This document shows positions 1 through 7,743 of a DNA stretch of 9,197 nt, piece by piece. Numbering within the stretch: position 1 is the first letter of the stretch; each line of letters opens with the position of its first letter. The notes below the pieces were generated by a model. That model was not told the origin of the DNA and searched no databases. It saw only the letters and a list, made by a program, of their open reading frames with translations. The stretch lies in contig WGCB01000336.1 in assembly GCA_015494005.1 (NCBI GenBank), forward strand, positions 1 through 9,197, in the 5' to 3' direction. This DNA comes from Caldilineaceae bacterium (lineage in GTDB: Bacteria; Chloroflexota; Anaerolineae; Caldilineales; Caldilineaceae). The translations under genes and the position numbers were made by a program.

Positions 1-81
1 CCCCCAAAACCGCCAAAAAATCCACTCGCGGCAGCCCACGGATCCGTCGCGCGGGGGCGGCACCTGGGGATGCCGGTTGGC
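1..81 (-). other. Sequence downstream of opcA; possible start of a further gene
   Basis: This is the 3' flank of opcA at the window edge. On the minus strand an open frame with a possible GTG start at 25-23 reads VDFLAVLG before the window ends. That could be the first residues of another gene, but only eight codons are visible and no convincing ribosome binding site precedes them. The T-run at 20-15 could instead belong to a transcription terminator, but I see no good stem just before it; the palindrome ACGGATCCGT at 39-48 has no loop. Neither reading is secure. Confidence 0.2.
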
Positions 82-1392
82 TCAGGCCGGGCCCTGCATC
101 TCCGCCAGCTTCTCCAGCACCCGCAGGAAGATGGTGTCCGGGGCCAGCTGACCCACCACCTGGGCCAGGAGCTCCCCCACGCTGGCCCCTCGGAACTGGG
201 CGATCCGCTCCAGGCGCACCTGCCCCTGGATGCGGACCAGGGTGCGGACCCAGCTGCCATCCCCCAGCCGCTCCATGCGGAAACGACCGCCTGCGTCCCG
301 GCCAGGGCTCACCCGGTGGGCGTTCATCTCCACCCCGATAATGGTCCCAGGGGCGGCGCCGGGCAGGGCCGCGGGGATGAGCTCCACGCTCACGTAGGGC
401 TGGAACTCGGCCGCGAACTCACAGGCGCCGATGCCTTGGGGCGAGAAGCGCAGGGGCATGACCGTCCTCCAGGCGAGGCGCTCGGCCAGCCAGGCCACCA
501 GCAGGGCCGGGGCCACGGGCTGAAACTGGCGGCGCCGCACGTCGCCCCCAGCCACGTAGCGCACAGTGACGCTCTCCACGTAGGGGAGCAGGGCCCGGTG
601 CTCCGGGTCGTCGAAGGGGCGGGCCACCATCTCCCGCCAGGGGTGGATGCCCAGCCAGGTCAGCTCGCTGATGGCCGGCAGGCCGGGGATCTCCTCCTGG
701 GCCAGGGCCGGGAGCCGCTGCAGGTCTTTCAGGGGAGCGCGGAATGCGCCGGCGGAGAAGACCAGGAGATCCACGTTGCCGGCCAGGCGGCTGAAGAGAT
801 GGCGCTCCTCCGCCTCCTCGGGCAGGGGGGCGCACCACCAGAGGACGCTGGGCACGTCGGAGACGAAGAGGGAGACCACCGCGCTGTGCAGCTCCGTGAT
901 GAGAGCCCGGGGCGCGGCGATGGTGACGCGCTCGCTGCAGACGTAGGGCCAGGCAGGGTCTGGCCGGTGGCAGAGGGTGGCGATCCAGGCCTGGAGCTCG
1001 GATGGGGCTGTCGGACCGTTGCCGCCCGCGTCCGGGCCCGGCTCCTCCTGTTCCACCAGCACGATGGCCCGGGCCGGTTTGTTCAGGGCCAGATCCTTCA
1101 GGGCCTGGTCCACCCGCTCTATCTGGGCCCGGTCCTTGACGAAGACCACCATGTTCACCGCGTGGGCCCGGGTGATGGTGAGCTGGGGCGTGGGCTGCTC
1201 GGGGCTGGCCTGGGCCGCGGCCACGCGACGCCAGAGCTCGTCCAGGGCGTGCTCGATCTGCTCCATGTCCACGGGCTGGGGCTGGCCCGAGAGGACCTGC
1301 TCCACCAGCTCGGCAAAGGACTCCTCGATGATCAGGTTTTCCGCCTGCTCTGGGTTTGCCTGTGGGTTCGCCATGCTCGTTTCGTCCGTCAT
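82..1392 (-). CDS. opcA: Glucose-6-phosphate dehydrogenase assembly protein OpcA
   Basis: A 436-residue protein recognised as OpcA, the cytoplasmic protein that promotes oligomerisation and activation of glucose-6-phosphate dehydrogenase in cyanobacteria and is conserved beside zwf in actinobacteria and some Chloroflexota. Family-like blocks are NMVVFV (about 80-85), KPARAI (105-110), CSERVTI (152-158), the VPSVLWWCAP stretch (180-189) and the ELTWLGIHPWRE segment (243-254). The C-terminal half (about 270-400) is rich in predicted beta strand. The ATG at 1392 lies 2 bp after the zwf stop (TAG, 1397-1395), so the two genes should share a transcript and be translationally linked. The ribosome binding site is weak, consistent with coupling; an in-frame ATG at 1374 (MANPQ) is an alternative start. 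The first 40 residues are poorly conserved in character and acidic. No catalytic motif is expected, because OpcA is a scaffold or activator and not an enzyme. Confidence 0.95.
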   Translation of the reverse strand: MTDETSMANPQANPEQAENLIIEESFAELVEQVLSGQPQPVDMEQIEHALDELWRRVAAAQASPEQPTPQLTITRAHAVNMVVFVKDRAQIERVDQALKDLALNKPARAIVLVEQEEPGPDAGGNGPTAPSELQAWIATLCHRPDPAWPYVCSERVTIAAPRALITELHSAVVSLFVSDVPSVLWWCAPLPEEAEERHLFSRLAGNVDLLVFSAGAFRAPLKDLQRLPALAQEEIPGLPAISELTWLGIHPWREMVARPFDDPEHRALLPYVESVTVRYVAGGDVRRRQFQPVAPALLVAWLAERLAWRTVMPLRFSPQGIGACEFAAEFQPYVSVELIPAALPGAAPGTIIGVEMNAHRVSPGRDAGGRFRMERLGDGSWVRTLVRIQGQVRLERIAQFRGASVGELLAQVVGQLAPDTIFLRVLEKLAEMQGPA

Positions 1393-1394
1393 GC

Positions 1395-2987
1395 CTAGAG
1401 CCGCCGCCAGCGCCGGCCGTCCCGGGCCAGGAGCTCATCCGCTTCCTTGGGGCCCCAGGTGCCAGCCTCGTAGGTGGGCAGGTGGAACTCCCGCCCCTCT
1501 GCCTTGGCCTTCTCCTCCTCCAGCCGCCAGCCTTCTAGGATGCGGGTGACCCGCTCCCAGGCCACCTCCACCTCGTCCCGCCGGGTGAAGAGGGTGCCGT
1601 CCCCCAGGATCACGTCCAGGAGGAGACGCTCGTAGGCGTCCGGCGGCACCCGCCCGAAGCTGCTGCCGTAGTGGAACTCCATCTTCACCGGCTGGATGTG
1701 GACCGCGGGGCCGGGCTGCTTCACGCTGATCTTCAGGCTGATGCCCTCGTTGGGCTGGATGCGCATGGCCAGCACGTTCTGGATCAGCTCCTCCTGGTGG
1801 TGTTGGCTCTTGAAGAGGAGGTGAGGGGCCTTGCGGAAGTAGATGGCCACCTCGGTGATCTTCTTGGGCAGGGCCTTGCCGGTGCGCAGGTAGAAGGGGA
1901 CGCCGCTCCAGCGCCAGTTGTCGATCTCCAGCTTCCAGGCCACGTAGGTCTCGGTAGTGGAGTTGGGGGCCACGCCCGGCTCCTCCAGGTAGCTGGGGAT
2001 GCGCTTGCCGTTGACGATGCCGCTGGTGTACTGGGCCCGCACGGTGTAGTCCGGCACCTCCTCCGGCTCCAAGGAGCGGATGCTGCGCAGGAGGTTCACC
2101 TTCTGGTCCCGCACGGCCTTGGCGTCGAAAGCCACCGGAGGCTCCATGGCCGTCAGGGAGACCAGCTGTAGCAGGTGGTTCTGGACCATGTCCCGCAGGG
2201 CGCCGGACTTGTCGTAGTAGCCGCCCCGGTCCCCCACGCCGATGCTCTCGGCCACGGTGATCTGCACGTGGTCCACGTAGTTCCGGTTCCAGATGGGCTC
2301 GAAGATGCCGTTGGCGAAGCGGAAGACCAGGATGTTCTGGACCGTCTCCTTGCCCAGGTAGTGGTCGATGCGGTAGATCTGGTCTTCCAGGAAGATCTGG
2401 AGCAGGTGGTCGTTCAGGGCCCGGGCGCTGGCCAGGTCCCGGCCGAAGGGCTTCTCCACCACCAGCCGGGTCCAGCCGCCCTCCTTGGGCCGGGCCAGAT
2501 CCACCGCGCCCAGGTTGGCGGTGATGACCTGGTAGACGGTGGGGGGCGTGGCCAGGTAGAAGAGGCGGTTGTGGTGAGCGTTCCGGGCCTCGTCCAGCTC
2601 GTCGATGCGCTGGGCCAGGCGCTGGAAGTCCTCCCGGGAGTTGTAGGGGCCGGCCATGTAGAAGAGCCCCTGGGCAAAGCTTTCCCAGATCTCCTCCTGG
2701 AAGTTCACCGAGCTGTGCTCCAGGATGCCCTGGCGGGCCCGCTCCCGGAACTCCTCGTCCGTGTAGGGGGAGCGGGCGTAGCCCAGCACGGTGAAGCCCG
2801 GGGGCAGCAGCCGCTGGTAGGCCAGGTTGTAGAGGGCCGGGATCAGCTTGCGCCGGGCCAGGTCCCCGGAGGCGCCGAAGATGACCATCACCGCGGGGTC
2901 ACCGGTGCGCACCACGTCCAGGCCCTCCCGCAGGGGGTTCTCCACCGCATCCGTCGTCGTTGCTGTCGTGACTACCTCGTCTGCCAT
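1395..2987 (-). CDS. zwf: Glucose-6-phosphate 1-dehydrogenase
   Basis: Zwf oxidises glucose 6-phosphate to 6-phosphogluconolactone with reduction of NADP+ (or NAD+), the first step of the oxidative pentose phosphate pathway, in the cytoplasm. The 530-residue protein is of normal family length. The N-terminal Rossmann fold carries GASGDLA (38-44). EKPFGRD is at 178-184, and the active-site signature RIDHYLGKE is at 206-214, with the Asp-His pair D208/H209. The second catalytic histidine is H271 in MVQNH, matched by motif to the classical bacterial enzyme. The start ATG at 2987 is preceded by GGAAGGA at about 9-bp spacing. An open frame continues upstream to 3431, but it runs into the ABC ATPase gene and has no family similarity, so it is rejected. 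The first 30 residues (Thr/Val/Glu-rich) lie before the fold and are likely flexible. It is followed 2 bp later by opcA, its activator. It lies 152 bp after the ATPase gene, so it may have its own promoter. Confidence 0.98.
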   Translation of the reverse strand: MADEVVTTATTTDAVENPLREGLDVVRTGDPAVMVIFGASGDLARRKLIPALYNLAYQRLLPPGFTVLGYARSPYTDEEFRERARQGILEHSSVNFQEEIWESFAQGLFYMAGPYNSREDFQRLAQRIDELDEARNAHHNRLFYLATPPTVYQVITANLGAVDLARPKEGGWTRLVVEKPFGRDLASARALNDHLLQIFLEDQIYRIDHYLGKETVQNILVFRFANGIFEPIWNRNYVDHVQITVAESIGVGDRGGYYDKSGALRDMVQNHLLQLVSLTAMEPPVAFDAKAVRDQKVNLLRSIRSLEPEEVPDYTVRAQYTSGIVNGKRIPSYLEEPGVAPNSTTETYVAWKLEIDNWRWSGVPFYLRTGKALPKKITEVAIYFRKAPHLLFKSQHHQEELIQNVLAMRIQPNEGISLKISVKQPGPAVHIQPVKMEFHYGSSFGRVPPDAYERLLLDVILGDGTLFTRRDEVEVAWERVTRILEGWRLEEEKAKAEGREFHLPTYEAGTWGPKEADELLARDGRRWRRL

Positions 2988-3139
2988 TGGGTCGATCCTT
3001 CCGGGGTGGGGTGCGCGGTTTGGGACTGTTCTTGGCTGGGGGCAGGGGATTGCACCCCTCGCCCATGGTACCAAAGGTGGCGGGACGGACCGGTGGGGGC
3101 CGTTACACTGGACGGGGCAAATCCCGGGCAAATCTTGGG
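2988..3139 (-). other. Intergenic region before zwf (leader, possible weak promoter)
   Basis: This 152-bp gap separates the ABC ATPase from zwf. It holds an 11-bp tandem duplication (3113-3134) and an imperfect hairpin at 3040-3064: GGGCAGGGG pairs with CCCCT-C-GCCC (one bulged C) around a 6-base loop. The hairpin has no T-run after it on the minus strand, so it does not look like an intrinsic terminator. A weak promoter-like pair on the minus strand is TTGCCC (inside the first minus-strand repeat copy, about 3131-3126), an 18-bp spacer, then TGTAAC, which matches TATAAT at only 4 of 6 positions. Transcription into zwf could therefore start here or read through from the transporter genes. The ribosome binding site GGAAGGA sits at the zwf end. 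Confidence 0.35.
3113..3134. repeat. 11-bp imperfect tandem duplication upstream of zwf
   Basis: Two adjacent copies on the plus strand, CGGGGCAAATC (3113-3123) and CCGGGCAAATC (3124-3134), differ at one base. They lie just downstream of the ATPase stop codon, in the zwf leader. Confidence 0.8.
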
Positions 3140-4189
3140 TCAGTCGGATCGGTCGGGCGAGCGAGGGTAGGCCATGACCGGCCCCACCACCCGCAGCTTC
3201 ACCGGCTGGCCAAAGGCGAAGTGGTAGGCCGGGCCCAGGCGCACGTCCAGGAGCAGGCCAGCGTTGGTCTGCACGGTGACCAGCTGGTCGTGGCCGAAGA
3301 AGAGCTGGCTGCGCACCCGGGCGTCCGCGGTCTGGGCGGAGGCGGGGATGAGCTCGATGTTCTCCGGGCGGATGAGCACGTCCACCGGCCCGTGGATGGC
3401 CACCTGGGTCTCCAGGACACCCAGGGCGCACTCCACCTGGCGGCCCGAGGCGACCCCCTCCAGGAAGTTGGCGTCGCCCACGAACTCGGCCACGGCCCGG
3501 TTGGCCGGCTGCCGGTAGAGCTTCTGGGGGCTGGCCACCTGCTGGACCTGGCCGTGGAGCATGACGGCCACCTGGTCCACCAGGCTCAGGGCCTCCTCCT
3601 GGTCGTGGGTCACGAAGATGGCCGTGGCGTTGGCCTGCTTGAGGATGGCCCGCACCTCCGCCCGCACCCGCACCCGCAGGCCGGCGTCCAGGTTGCTGAA
3701 GGGCTCGTCCAGGAGGATCACCGCCGGTTCGGGGGCTAGGGCCCGAGCCAGGGCCACCCGCTGCTGCTGGCCACCGCTCAGCTCGTGGGGCATGCGCTTC
3801 TCCAGCCCCAGGAGCCCCACCAGCTCCAGCACGGTCTTCACCCGCTCCTCCCGCGCCTCTGCCGGGTAGCGGTGCAGGCCGAAGCGGATGTTCTCCAGCA
3901 CGTTCAGGTGGGGGAAGATGGCGTACTCCTGGAAGACCATGCCCACCCGGCGCTTCTCCGGGGGGACGTGCAGGCCCGGCCCGGCCACCCGCTCCCCGCC
4001 GATCTCGATGGTGCCCGCGTCCACATGCTCGAAGCCGGCGATGAGGCGCAGGGTGGTGGTCTTGCCGCAGCCGCTGGGCCCCAGCAGGGCCAGGAGCTGC
4101 CCCGAGGGCACTTCCAGGTCCACGTGGTTAGCCGCGCCCACCTCGCCGAAGCGCTTCACCACCCCCTGCAGGCGCAGACCCAGGGGCAC
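3140..4189 (-). CDS. Fe(3+)-type ABC transporter ATP-binding protein (FbpC/FutC-like)
   Basis: The ATPase subunit that powers the importer formed with the permease encoded just upstream. With a GTG start at 4189 the protein has 349 residues, the usual length for the family. Walker [10 protein letters not shown] is at 37-45, the Q-loop glutamine at 87 (VFQEYAIFP), the signature LSGGQQQR at 137-144, Walker B ILLDEP at 158-163 and the D-loop SNLD just after it. The H-loop histidine is at 195 ([10 protein letters not shown]). A C-terminal TOBE-like domain follows, with RPEN at about 274-277. The order and motifs fit the CUT/FbpC group of importers; Fe(3+) specificity is inferred from the binding protein in the cluster. 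The frame is open up to ATGs at 4369, 4423 and 4438. I prefer the GTG because it has AAGG 8 bp upstream, because homologous sequence begins just after it ([13 protein letters not shown]), and because the 83 extra codons are low-complexity with many A/T-ending and rare codons (AGA, CTA, GTA). The start is moderately secure; the function is very secure. Confidence 0.93.
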   Translation of the reverse strand: MPLGLRLQGVVKRFGEVGAANHVDLEVPSGQLLALLGPSGCGKTTTLRLIAGFEHVDAGTIEIGGERVAGPGLHVPPEKRRVGMVFQEYAIFPHLNVLENIRFGLHRYPAEAREERVKTVLELVGLLGLEKRMPHELSGGQQQRVALARALAPEPAVILLDEPFSNLDAGLRVRVRAEVRAILKQANATAIFVTHDQEEALSLVDQVAVMLHGQVQQVASPQKLYRQPANRAVAEFVGDANFLEGVASGRQVECALGVLETQVAIHGPVDVLIRPENIELIPASAQTADARVRSQLFFGHDQLVTVQTNAGLLLDVRLGPAYHFAFGQPVKLRVVGPVMAYPRSPDRSD

Positions 4190-4202
4190 CGCGGACGCCT
4201 TG

Positions 4203-4250
4203 GTCGTTTGCGGTTGGTGGTTGGAAGGCTGGGTGGCTGGGTGGTTGGCC
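4203..4250. repeat. Degenerate TTGG/GTGGTTGG low-complexity repeat
   Basis: The plus strand here is a run of G/T units (GGTTGGTGGTTGG, GGCTGGGTGGCTGGG, TGGTTGG) with almost no other sequence. It resembles the degenerate AACCACC-type intergenic repeats that I recall from Caldilinea-like Chloroflexota; that comparison is from memory. The repeat has no open role in a conserved protein domain. Confidence 0.6.
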
Positions 4251-4375
4251 AGTGGCGTGGGCGCCCGATCGGGCCGTTGGATCCCGGACGGCGCGCCGTC
4301 CTTCCCCTCGCCAGGGGGCTGTACGGCCAACTCCCAACCCCCAGCTTCTAGCTCCCGTCTGTCGGTCATCTCTTC

Positions 4376-4411
4376 TTGGACCGCCGGTTTCCGTTGGACC
4401 GCCGGTTTTCG
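4376..4411. repeat. 18-bp tandem duplication in the ATPase leader
   Basis: Copies TTGGACCGCCGGTTTCCG (4376-4393) and TTGGACCGCCGGTTTTCG (4394-4411) differ at one base. If the long ATPase frame is translated they encode RKPAVQ twice. The unit length is a multiple of three, so the frame is kept. Confidence 0.9.
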
Positions 4412-4454
4412 TTCGTCTACCATTCCTCTATTGTCCATACTTTCGCCTGGGCCG

Positions 4455-6116
4455 TCAATCTCCGGGCTCCTGGCTCATGATCAGGAGGATGCTCAGCGCG
4501 GAGACCAGGAGCAGGAGCAGGGCCGGGGCCGCGGCCCGGGCGAAGAAGGCCTCGTCCGTGGCGGACCAGATCTGGGTGGCCAGGGTGGTGAAGCCAGTGG
4601 GGCTCAGGAGCAGGGTGGCTGGCAGCTCCTTGATGGTGGTGAGGAAGACCAGGGCCAGGCCGGACAGGATGCCCGGACGCAGCAGGGGCAGGGTGATACG
4701 CAGGAAGACGGCCCGGGGTCCCAGGCCCAGGCTCTGGCCCGCCTCCTCCAGGCGAGGGTTCAGGTGGAGCAGAGTGGCCCGGATGGTGCCCATGGCCTGG
4801 GGCAGAAAGCGCACCGCGTAGGCGAAGAGGAGCATGGCCAGGGTCTGGTAGAGGAAGGGCACGAAGTTGGCCCCGAAGAAGACCAGGCTCAGGGCCACCA
4901 CGATGCCCGGCAGGCCGTAGCCGATGTAGACGGACTGGCCCACCAGGTTGCTCAGCCGCCCGGGGAAGCGTACGTTGAAATAGGCCACAGGCAGGGCCAG
5001 GGCGGTGACCGTCACCGCGGCCAGGCCCGCGGCGGTGACGCTGTTCCGAGCCGCCTCCCAGACAGGCAGGAGCTGCTCCCCGGCCAGGAGACCCCGCACC
5101 AGCCAGTAGACGATGACCCCGGCTGGCGCCAGCAGCGCCGCGCTGATCAGCCCCAGGGTGAAGAGCAAGGCCGGCCAGCGCCAGCGTCCCAGGGCGATGG
5201 GCCGGCGATGGCGGACGGCCCCCGCGCTGGAGCGGTAGTAGCGGGTGCGCCCTCGGATGCGCCGCTCCGCCACCAGCAGGAGCATGGTCAGGGCCACCAG
5301 GGTCAAGGAGAGGACCGCGGCCAGGCTGCGGTCGAAGCTGCTCAGGTATTGGACATAGATGGCCCGGGTGAAGCTGTTGAAGCGGAGCAGGGAGACCGCG
5401 CCGAAGTCGCTCAGGGTGTAGAGGGCCACCAGCAGGGCCCCCGCAGTCATGGAGGGGCGCAGGTTGGGCAGGGTCACCCGCCAGAAGGCCTGCCAGGGGC
5501 TGTGTCCCAGGCTGCGGGCCGCCTCCTCCAGGGCTGGATCCATGCTGTGCAGCCCGCTGCGGATGCTCAGGAAGAGGTAGGGGTAGGTGAGCAGGCTCAG
5601 GATCCAGAGCGCGCCAGGGAAGCCGTAGATGGAGGGCAGCCGCTCCACGCCCAGGGGGGCCAGCAGCTCCTGGAGCATGCCCTTGGGCCCCGCGGTGGCC
5701 ACCAGCGCGAAGCCGCCCACGTAGCTGGGGATGACCAGGGGCAAGGTGGCCAGCAGGCTCCAGAGCCGCCGCCCAGGCAGGTCCGTGCGCACGGTGAGCC
5801 AGGCCAGGGGCATGGCTAGGAGCAGGGTGACCGCGGTCACCGCCACGGTCAGGGCCAGGCTATTCCAGAGGATGCGCAGGGTGCGAGGACGCAGGAGCAG
5901 ATCCACCGCCTCTTGGCCGATGCCCAGGGTGCGCACCAGCAGGTAGAGCAGGGGCAGGAGCAGGAGCAGCGCGATGAGGCTGGCCGTGAGGGCCAGGGAG
6001 AGGGGAGCCCGGGCCCGCTGGGAGGGCAGCCCCTGGGCCGATGTCTCCTCCTCGCTCGGTGGCAGGGGCCGGCGAGGAAAAGGGGACAGGGATCGGGCCA
6101 CGCGGGATGCGCTCAT
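4455..6116 (-). CDS. Fe(3+)-type ABC transporter permease (FbpB/FutB-like, fused two-domain)
   Basis: The membrane channel of the importer, 553 residues with two homologous permease halves in one chain, as is normal for FbpB-type iron permeases. After an Arg/Pro-rich cytoplasmic N-terminus (1-40), hydrophobic helices begin at about 41-61 and continue through both halves. The second half starts near 315. Each half has an EAA coupling loop that contacts the ATPase: [21 protein letters not shown] at 197-217 and [21 protein letters not shown] at 457-477, both with the conserved glycine. The start ATG at 6116 overlaps the stop of the upstream small membrane protein as ATGA, the classic sign of translational coupling; an open frame continues upstream to 6347, but it lies wholly inside that gene. 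Its stop lies before the ATPase gene in the same orientation. The ligand is inferred to be ferric iron from the binding protein. Confidence 0.96.
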   Translation of the reverse strand: MSASRVARSLSPFPRRPLPPSEEETSAQGLPSQRARAPLSLALTASLIALLLLLPLLYLLVRTLGIGQEAVDLLLRPRTLRILWNSLALTVAVTAVTLLLAMPLAWLTVRTDLPGRRLWSLLATLPLVIPSYVGGFALVATAGPKGMLQELLAPLGVERLPSIYGFPGALWILSLLTYPYLFLSIRSGLHSMDPALEEAARSLGHSPWQAFWRVTLPNLRPSMTAGALLVALYTLSDFGAVSLLRFNSFTRAIYVQYLSSFDRSLAAVLSLTLVALTMLLLVAERRIRGRTRYYRSSAGAVRHRRPIALGRWRWPALLFTLGLISAALLAPAGVIVYWLVRGLLAGEQLLPVWEAARNSVTAAGLAAVTVTALALPVAYFNVRFPGRLSNLVGQSVYIGYGLPGIVVALSLVFFGANFVPFLYQTLAMLLFAYAVRFLPQAMGTIRATLLHLNPRLEEAGQSLGLGPRAVFLRITLPLLRPGILSGLALVFLTTIKELPATLLLSPTGFTTLATQIWSATDEAFFARAAAPALLLLLVSALSILLIMSQEPGD

Positions 6117-6595
6117 CCCAGGAGACGCCTTCGCCATCGGATGCCGTAGGCCCGCATGGTCTCGGGCCAGAAGAGCCAGATCAGGCCCAGCAGGGGCTGG
6201 AAGAGGGGAAAGTAGCCGTAGTCCTCGCCGAAGTGGCGCCAGACCGTGTGGCCGATGAGGTCCGGATGTGTGTAGCTCAGGGTCCCGACGATCAGGGTGA
6301 GGAGGGTCTCCAGGCCCAGGACGCCCACCGAGAGCCACCAGGCCCACCGGGCCCGCCGGGTGAAGCCGATGGTGGCGGTCAGGTAGAAGAGCGCGGCCAC
6401 GCCGCTCATGGCCGGGGGCAGGTAGTTGGTGACCCCTTCCTTGAGGAGGAGCTGGTAGAGGGAACGCACTCCGGTGGAGAGGGCCAAGATCGGGTAGGAG
6501 ACGGCCAGGATGGCCCCGGAGGTGCGGGCCAGGGTGCTGTAAGTCTCGGGCTTCGCCTGCTCTCCTGCTGGTTGTTCCGTCTGGTGCTGGTCCAT
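6113..6595 (-). CDS. Small four-helix membrane protein of unknown function
   Basis: I cannot name this 160-residue protein. It has a polar N-terminus (1-24) and four predicted membrane helices: about 28-50, 62-79, 86-106 and 129-144. Arg clusters at 80-83 and 153-157 place the N- and C-termini and the loop between helices 2 and 3 in the cytoplasm by the positive-inside rule. The loop between helices 3 and 4 (107-128) would then be outside. It is rich in possible metal or proton ligands (H110, D112, H116, H121, E124, D125) and aromatics. The ATG at 6595 has only a weak purine-rich site upstream (GGAAAAACGAG). The stop TGA at 6115-6113 overlaps the permease ATG as ATGA, so the two proteins are probably made together in fixed ratio. 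A role as an accessory subunit of the iron importer is inferred from position only. Confidence 0.8.
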   Translation of the reverse strand: MDQHQTEQPAGEQAKPETYSTLARTSGAILAVSYPILALSTGVRSLYQLLLKEGVTNYLPPAMSGVAALFYLTATIGFTRRARWAWWLSVGVLGLETLLTLIVGTLSYTHPDLIGHTVWRHFGEDYGYFPLFQPLLGLIWLFWPETMRAYGIRWRRRLLG

Positions 6596-6624
6596 GGTGG
6601 GCTCGTTTTTCCGCTCTTCTCGTT

Positions 6625-6656
6625 TTCTGTCCTACGAGGGTTCTGTCCTACGAGGG
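6625..6656. repeat. Perfect 16-bp tandem duplication
   Basis: TTCTGTCCTACGAGGG occurs twice without a gap (6625-6640 and 6641-6656) and without any mismatch. It lies 30 bp upstream of the start codon of the small membrane protein gene, within its likely untranslated leader. Confidence 0.95.
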
Positions 6657-6714
6657 CGCCGCCGGATCGCGTGGACCGGGCGGGCCGGGTTTCGTCTCGT
6701 GTCGCCGCCCCAGC

Positions 6715-6744
6715 ATTATCCCTGATTTCGCCTGGGCTGTACAA
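6715..6744 (-). promoter_or_regulatory. Candidate sigma70-type promoter for the small membrane protein-permease-ATPase genes
   Basis: On the minus strand TTGTAC (6744-6739) is followed after 18 bp by GATAAT (6720-6715), which matches TATAAT at 5 of 6 positions. This AT-rich hexamer stands out in very GC-rich sequence. The -35 matches only its TTG. The promoter begins just after the ywiC-like stop codon and about 120 bp upstream of the next start. Confidence 0.35.
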
Positions 6745-6748
6745 AAAT

Positions 6749-7651
6749 TCAGAGGCCCAGCCAGTACCCCGCCGCGGAGAGGAGGGTGTAGGCCACGCCC
6801 AGCCGCACCTCGGACCAGCCCAGGGCCTTGGTGGTCATGGGCTTGCGGAGTGAGGAAAGGCCGTGGATGGTGCGGCCCAGGAGCAGGACGAGGCCCAAGG
6901 CTGCCAGTCCCGGGATCAGGCCGGCCAGCCAGAGGGCCAGTCCCGTCGCCGCCGCCAGGGCGTGGACAGCGATGGGCGGCGCCAGGGAGACCGGGATGTT
7001 CCGGGCCATGCGGATCCGGGCCCGGACGTAGAAAACCGTGGGCATGGTGCGCAGGGCTGGGACCGCCCACAACGCCAGGGCCGCTGGCCAGGGCCATCCC
7101 GCAGCCAGAGCCATGCCCCCAGCCACGGAGGCCAGGGCCACAGGGCCGACCAGCTCGGGCAGGAGCTTGCGGCCGGTGACGAAGAGGTCGAAGTAGAGCT
7201 GCACCCCGATCAACGGACTGGCGGCCAGCACGGGCAGCACCGGCGTGACGCCGCCGGTGGCGATGGCGCCGGCAAAGCCCAGGAGCACCAGCGCCCCGTA
7301 GAGGGCCAGGGCCCGCAGCGCCGGGGCCGTGCGGGGGTACCGCTCGTCCCGTCGCAGGTCCTTCCAGACGACCTTCAGGGGCGTCCGGGCCAGGAAGGAG
7401 CCGAACACGGCCAGGGCCAGGAAGGCCCCGGTCACTGAGGGGGCGACCAGCAGGCCCAGGGCAATGGGCTCCAAGACGATGCCCCAGCCCCCATGCTCGG
7501 AGGGCAGGGCCACGGTGCGCCAGTTGGGCTTGCCCGGTTGCCCGCCTGGCCGCCGAGGGCGTTCCGCTGGAATTCGATGGGGTTGAGGTCCTTCCGGCTG
7601 GATCGTGTCCTGAGTTTCGTTCTTCTGGATTGTGTCCTTGGCGATGGTCAT
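6749..7651 (-). CDS. YwiC-like family integral membrane protein
   Basis: A 300-residue polytopic membrane protein recognised as a YwiC-like family member, named after a Bacillus subtilis protein of unknown function. After a hydrophilic Pro/Gln-rich N-terminus (1-42) comes the family hallmark ALPSEHGGWG (48-57). It is followed by ARTPLK (88-93), a charged KDLRRDERYPRT loop, RTMPTVFYVRARIR (201-214) and KALGWSE (275-281) near the C-terminus. Hydrophobic segments suggest about eight to ten helices. The conserved His, Arg and Lys residues at helix ends suggest an enzyme or transporter, but no reaction is known to me. The start at 7651 has GGAG about 9 bp upstream. It sits 113 bp after the iron-binding protein gene, behind a hairpin, and 153 bp before the small membrane protein gene, so it interrupts an otherwise standard importer cluster. 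Confidence 0.88.
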   Translation of the reverse strand: MTIAKDTIQKNETQDTIQPEGPQPHRIPAERPRRPGGQPGKPNWRTVALPSEHGGWGIVLEPIALGLLVAPSVTGAFLALAVFGSFLARTPLKVVWKDLRRDERYPRTAPALRALALYGALVLLGFAGAIATGGVTPVLPVLAASPLIGVQLYFDLFVTGRKLLPELVGPVALASVAGGMALAAGWPWPAALALWAVPALRTMPTVFYVRARIRMARNIPVSLAPPIAVHALAAATGLALWLAGLIPGLAALGLVLLLGRTIHGLSSLRKPMTTKALGWSEVRLGVAYTLLSAAGYWLGL

Positions 7652-7686
7652 GCCTCTGTTCTCCGGGTGAAAGGTTTTCGGTCAAA

Positions 7687-7726
7687 CAGCCAACCTGCCA
7701 CGGCTGGAGCCGGGCAGGTTGGGCTG
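7687..7726 (-). terminator. Hairpin downstream of the binding-protein gene (partial terminator or mRNA-stabilising stem)
   Basis: On the minus strand CAGCCCAACCTGCC (7726-7713) pairs with GGCAGGTTGGCTG (7699-7687): 8 bp plus 5 bp around a single bulged base. The interior can form a further 4-bp stem with a TGGA-type tetraloop region (plus strand CGGC-TGGA-GCCG). The stem is followed only by TTTGACC, so the T-tract is short and termination is probably incomplete. This position, after the first gene of an importer operon, is typical for stems that raise binding-protein mRNA above the membrane components. Confidence 0.7.
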
Positions 7727-7743
7727 TGCAGATTCAGCTCGAT

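Larger units (their letters stand above)
4190..4454 (-). other. Low-complexity spacer or leader before the ATPase gene
   Basis: This stretch between the permease stop and the preferred ATPase start keeps an open frame, so it could be read as an 83-residue N-terminal extension beginning MDNRG at 4438, 16 bp after the permease stop. The implied peptide is Gln/Pro/Asn/Thr-rich (for example LANHPATQPSNHQPQ) and has no domain character. Its codons use many A- or T-ending triplets, unlike the strongly GC-ending codons of every gene here. On the minus strand the sequence is built from degenerate AACCACC, AACCGC and CCAGCC units (plus strand TTGGTGGTTGG, about 4203-4250), plus an 18-bp tandem duplication. 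I read it as a non-coding or weakly coding repeat-derived spacer. A translated disordered extension cannot be excluded. Confidence 0.55.
6596..6748 (-). other. Intergenic region between the ywiC-like gene and the small membrane protein gene
   Basis: A 153-bp gap containing a promoter-like element (6715-6744) and a perfect 16-bp tandem duplication (6625-6656). A 6-bp stem (CTGGGC/GCCCAG) flanks the ywiC-like stop codon with an 18-base loop containing five T residues, too weak to call a terminator. Read-through from the upstream gene is possible, but a second transcription start for the small protein-permease-ATPase group is plausible. Confidence 0.4.

Noticed and set aside
70..1398. A 442-codon plus-strand open frame covering the whole opcA region
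   Set aside because: It is the antisense shadow of opcA, with His/Gly/Leu/Gln low-complexity content and no domain. The opcA frame has family blocks and correct coupling to zwf.
2988..3431. Upstream extension of zwf to an ATG at 3431
   Set aside because: It would overlap the ATPase gene by about 290 bp and has no family similarity. The ATG at 2987 has a good ribosome binding site and gives normal enzyme length.
3888..5819. A 643-codon open frame on the plus strand, Gln/Gly/Glu-rich
   Set aside because: It lies opposite the permease and ATPase, whose motifs are unmistakable. Its composition (QGQGG-like runs) is what the antisense of GC3-rich Leu/Ala codons gives.
6117..6347. Upstream extension of the permease to 6347
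   Set aside because: It lies entirely within the small membrane protein gene in another frame. The ATGA overlap at 6116-6113 explains the true start.
6584..6603. A Kozak-like context (GCCCACCATGG) at the start of the small membrane protein gene
   Set aside because: All surrounding genes are bacterial operon-type with Shine-Dalgarno sites, so the match is chance in GC-rich sequence.
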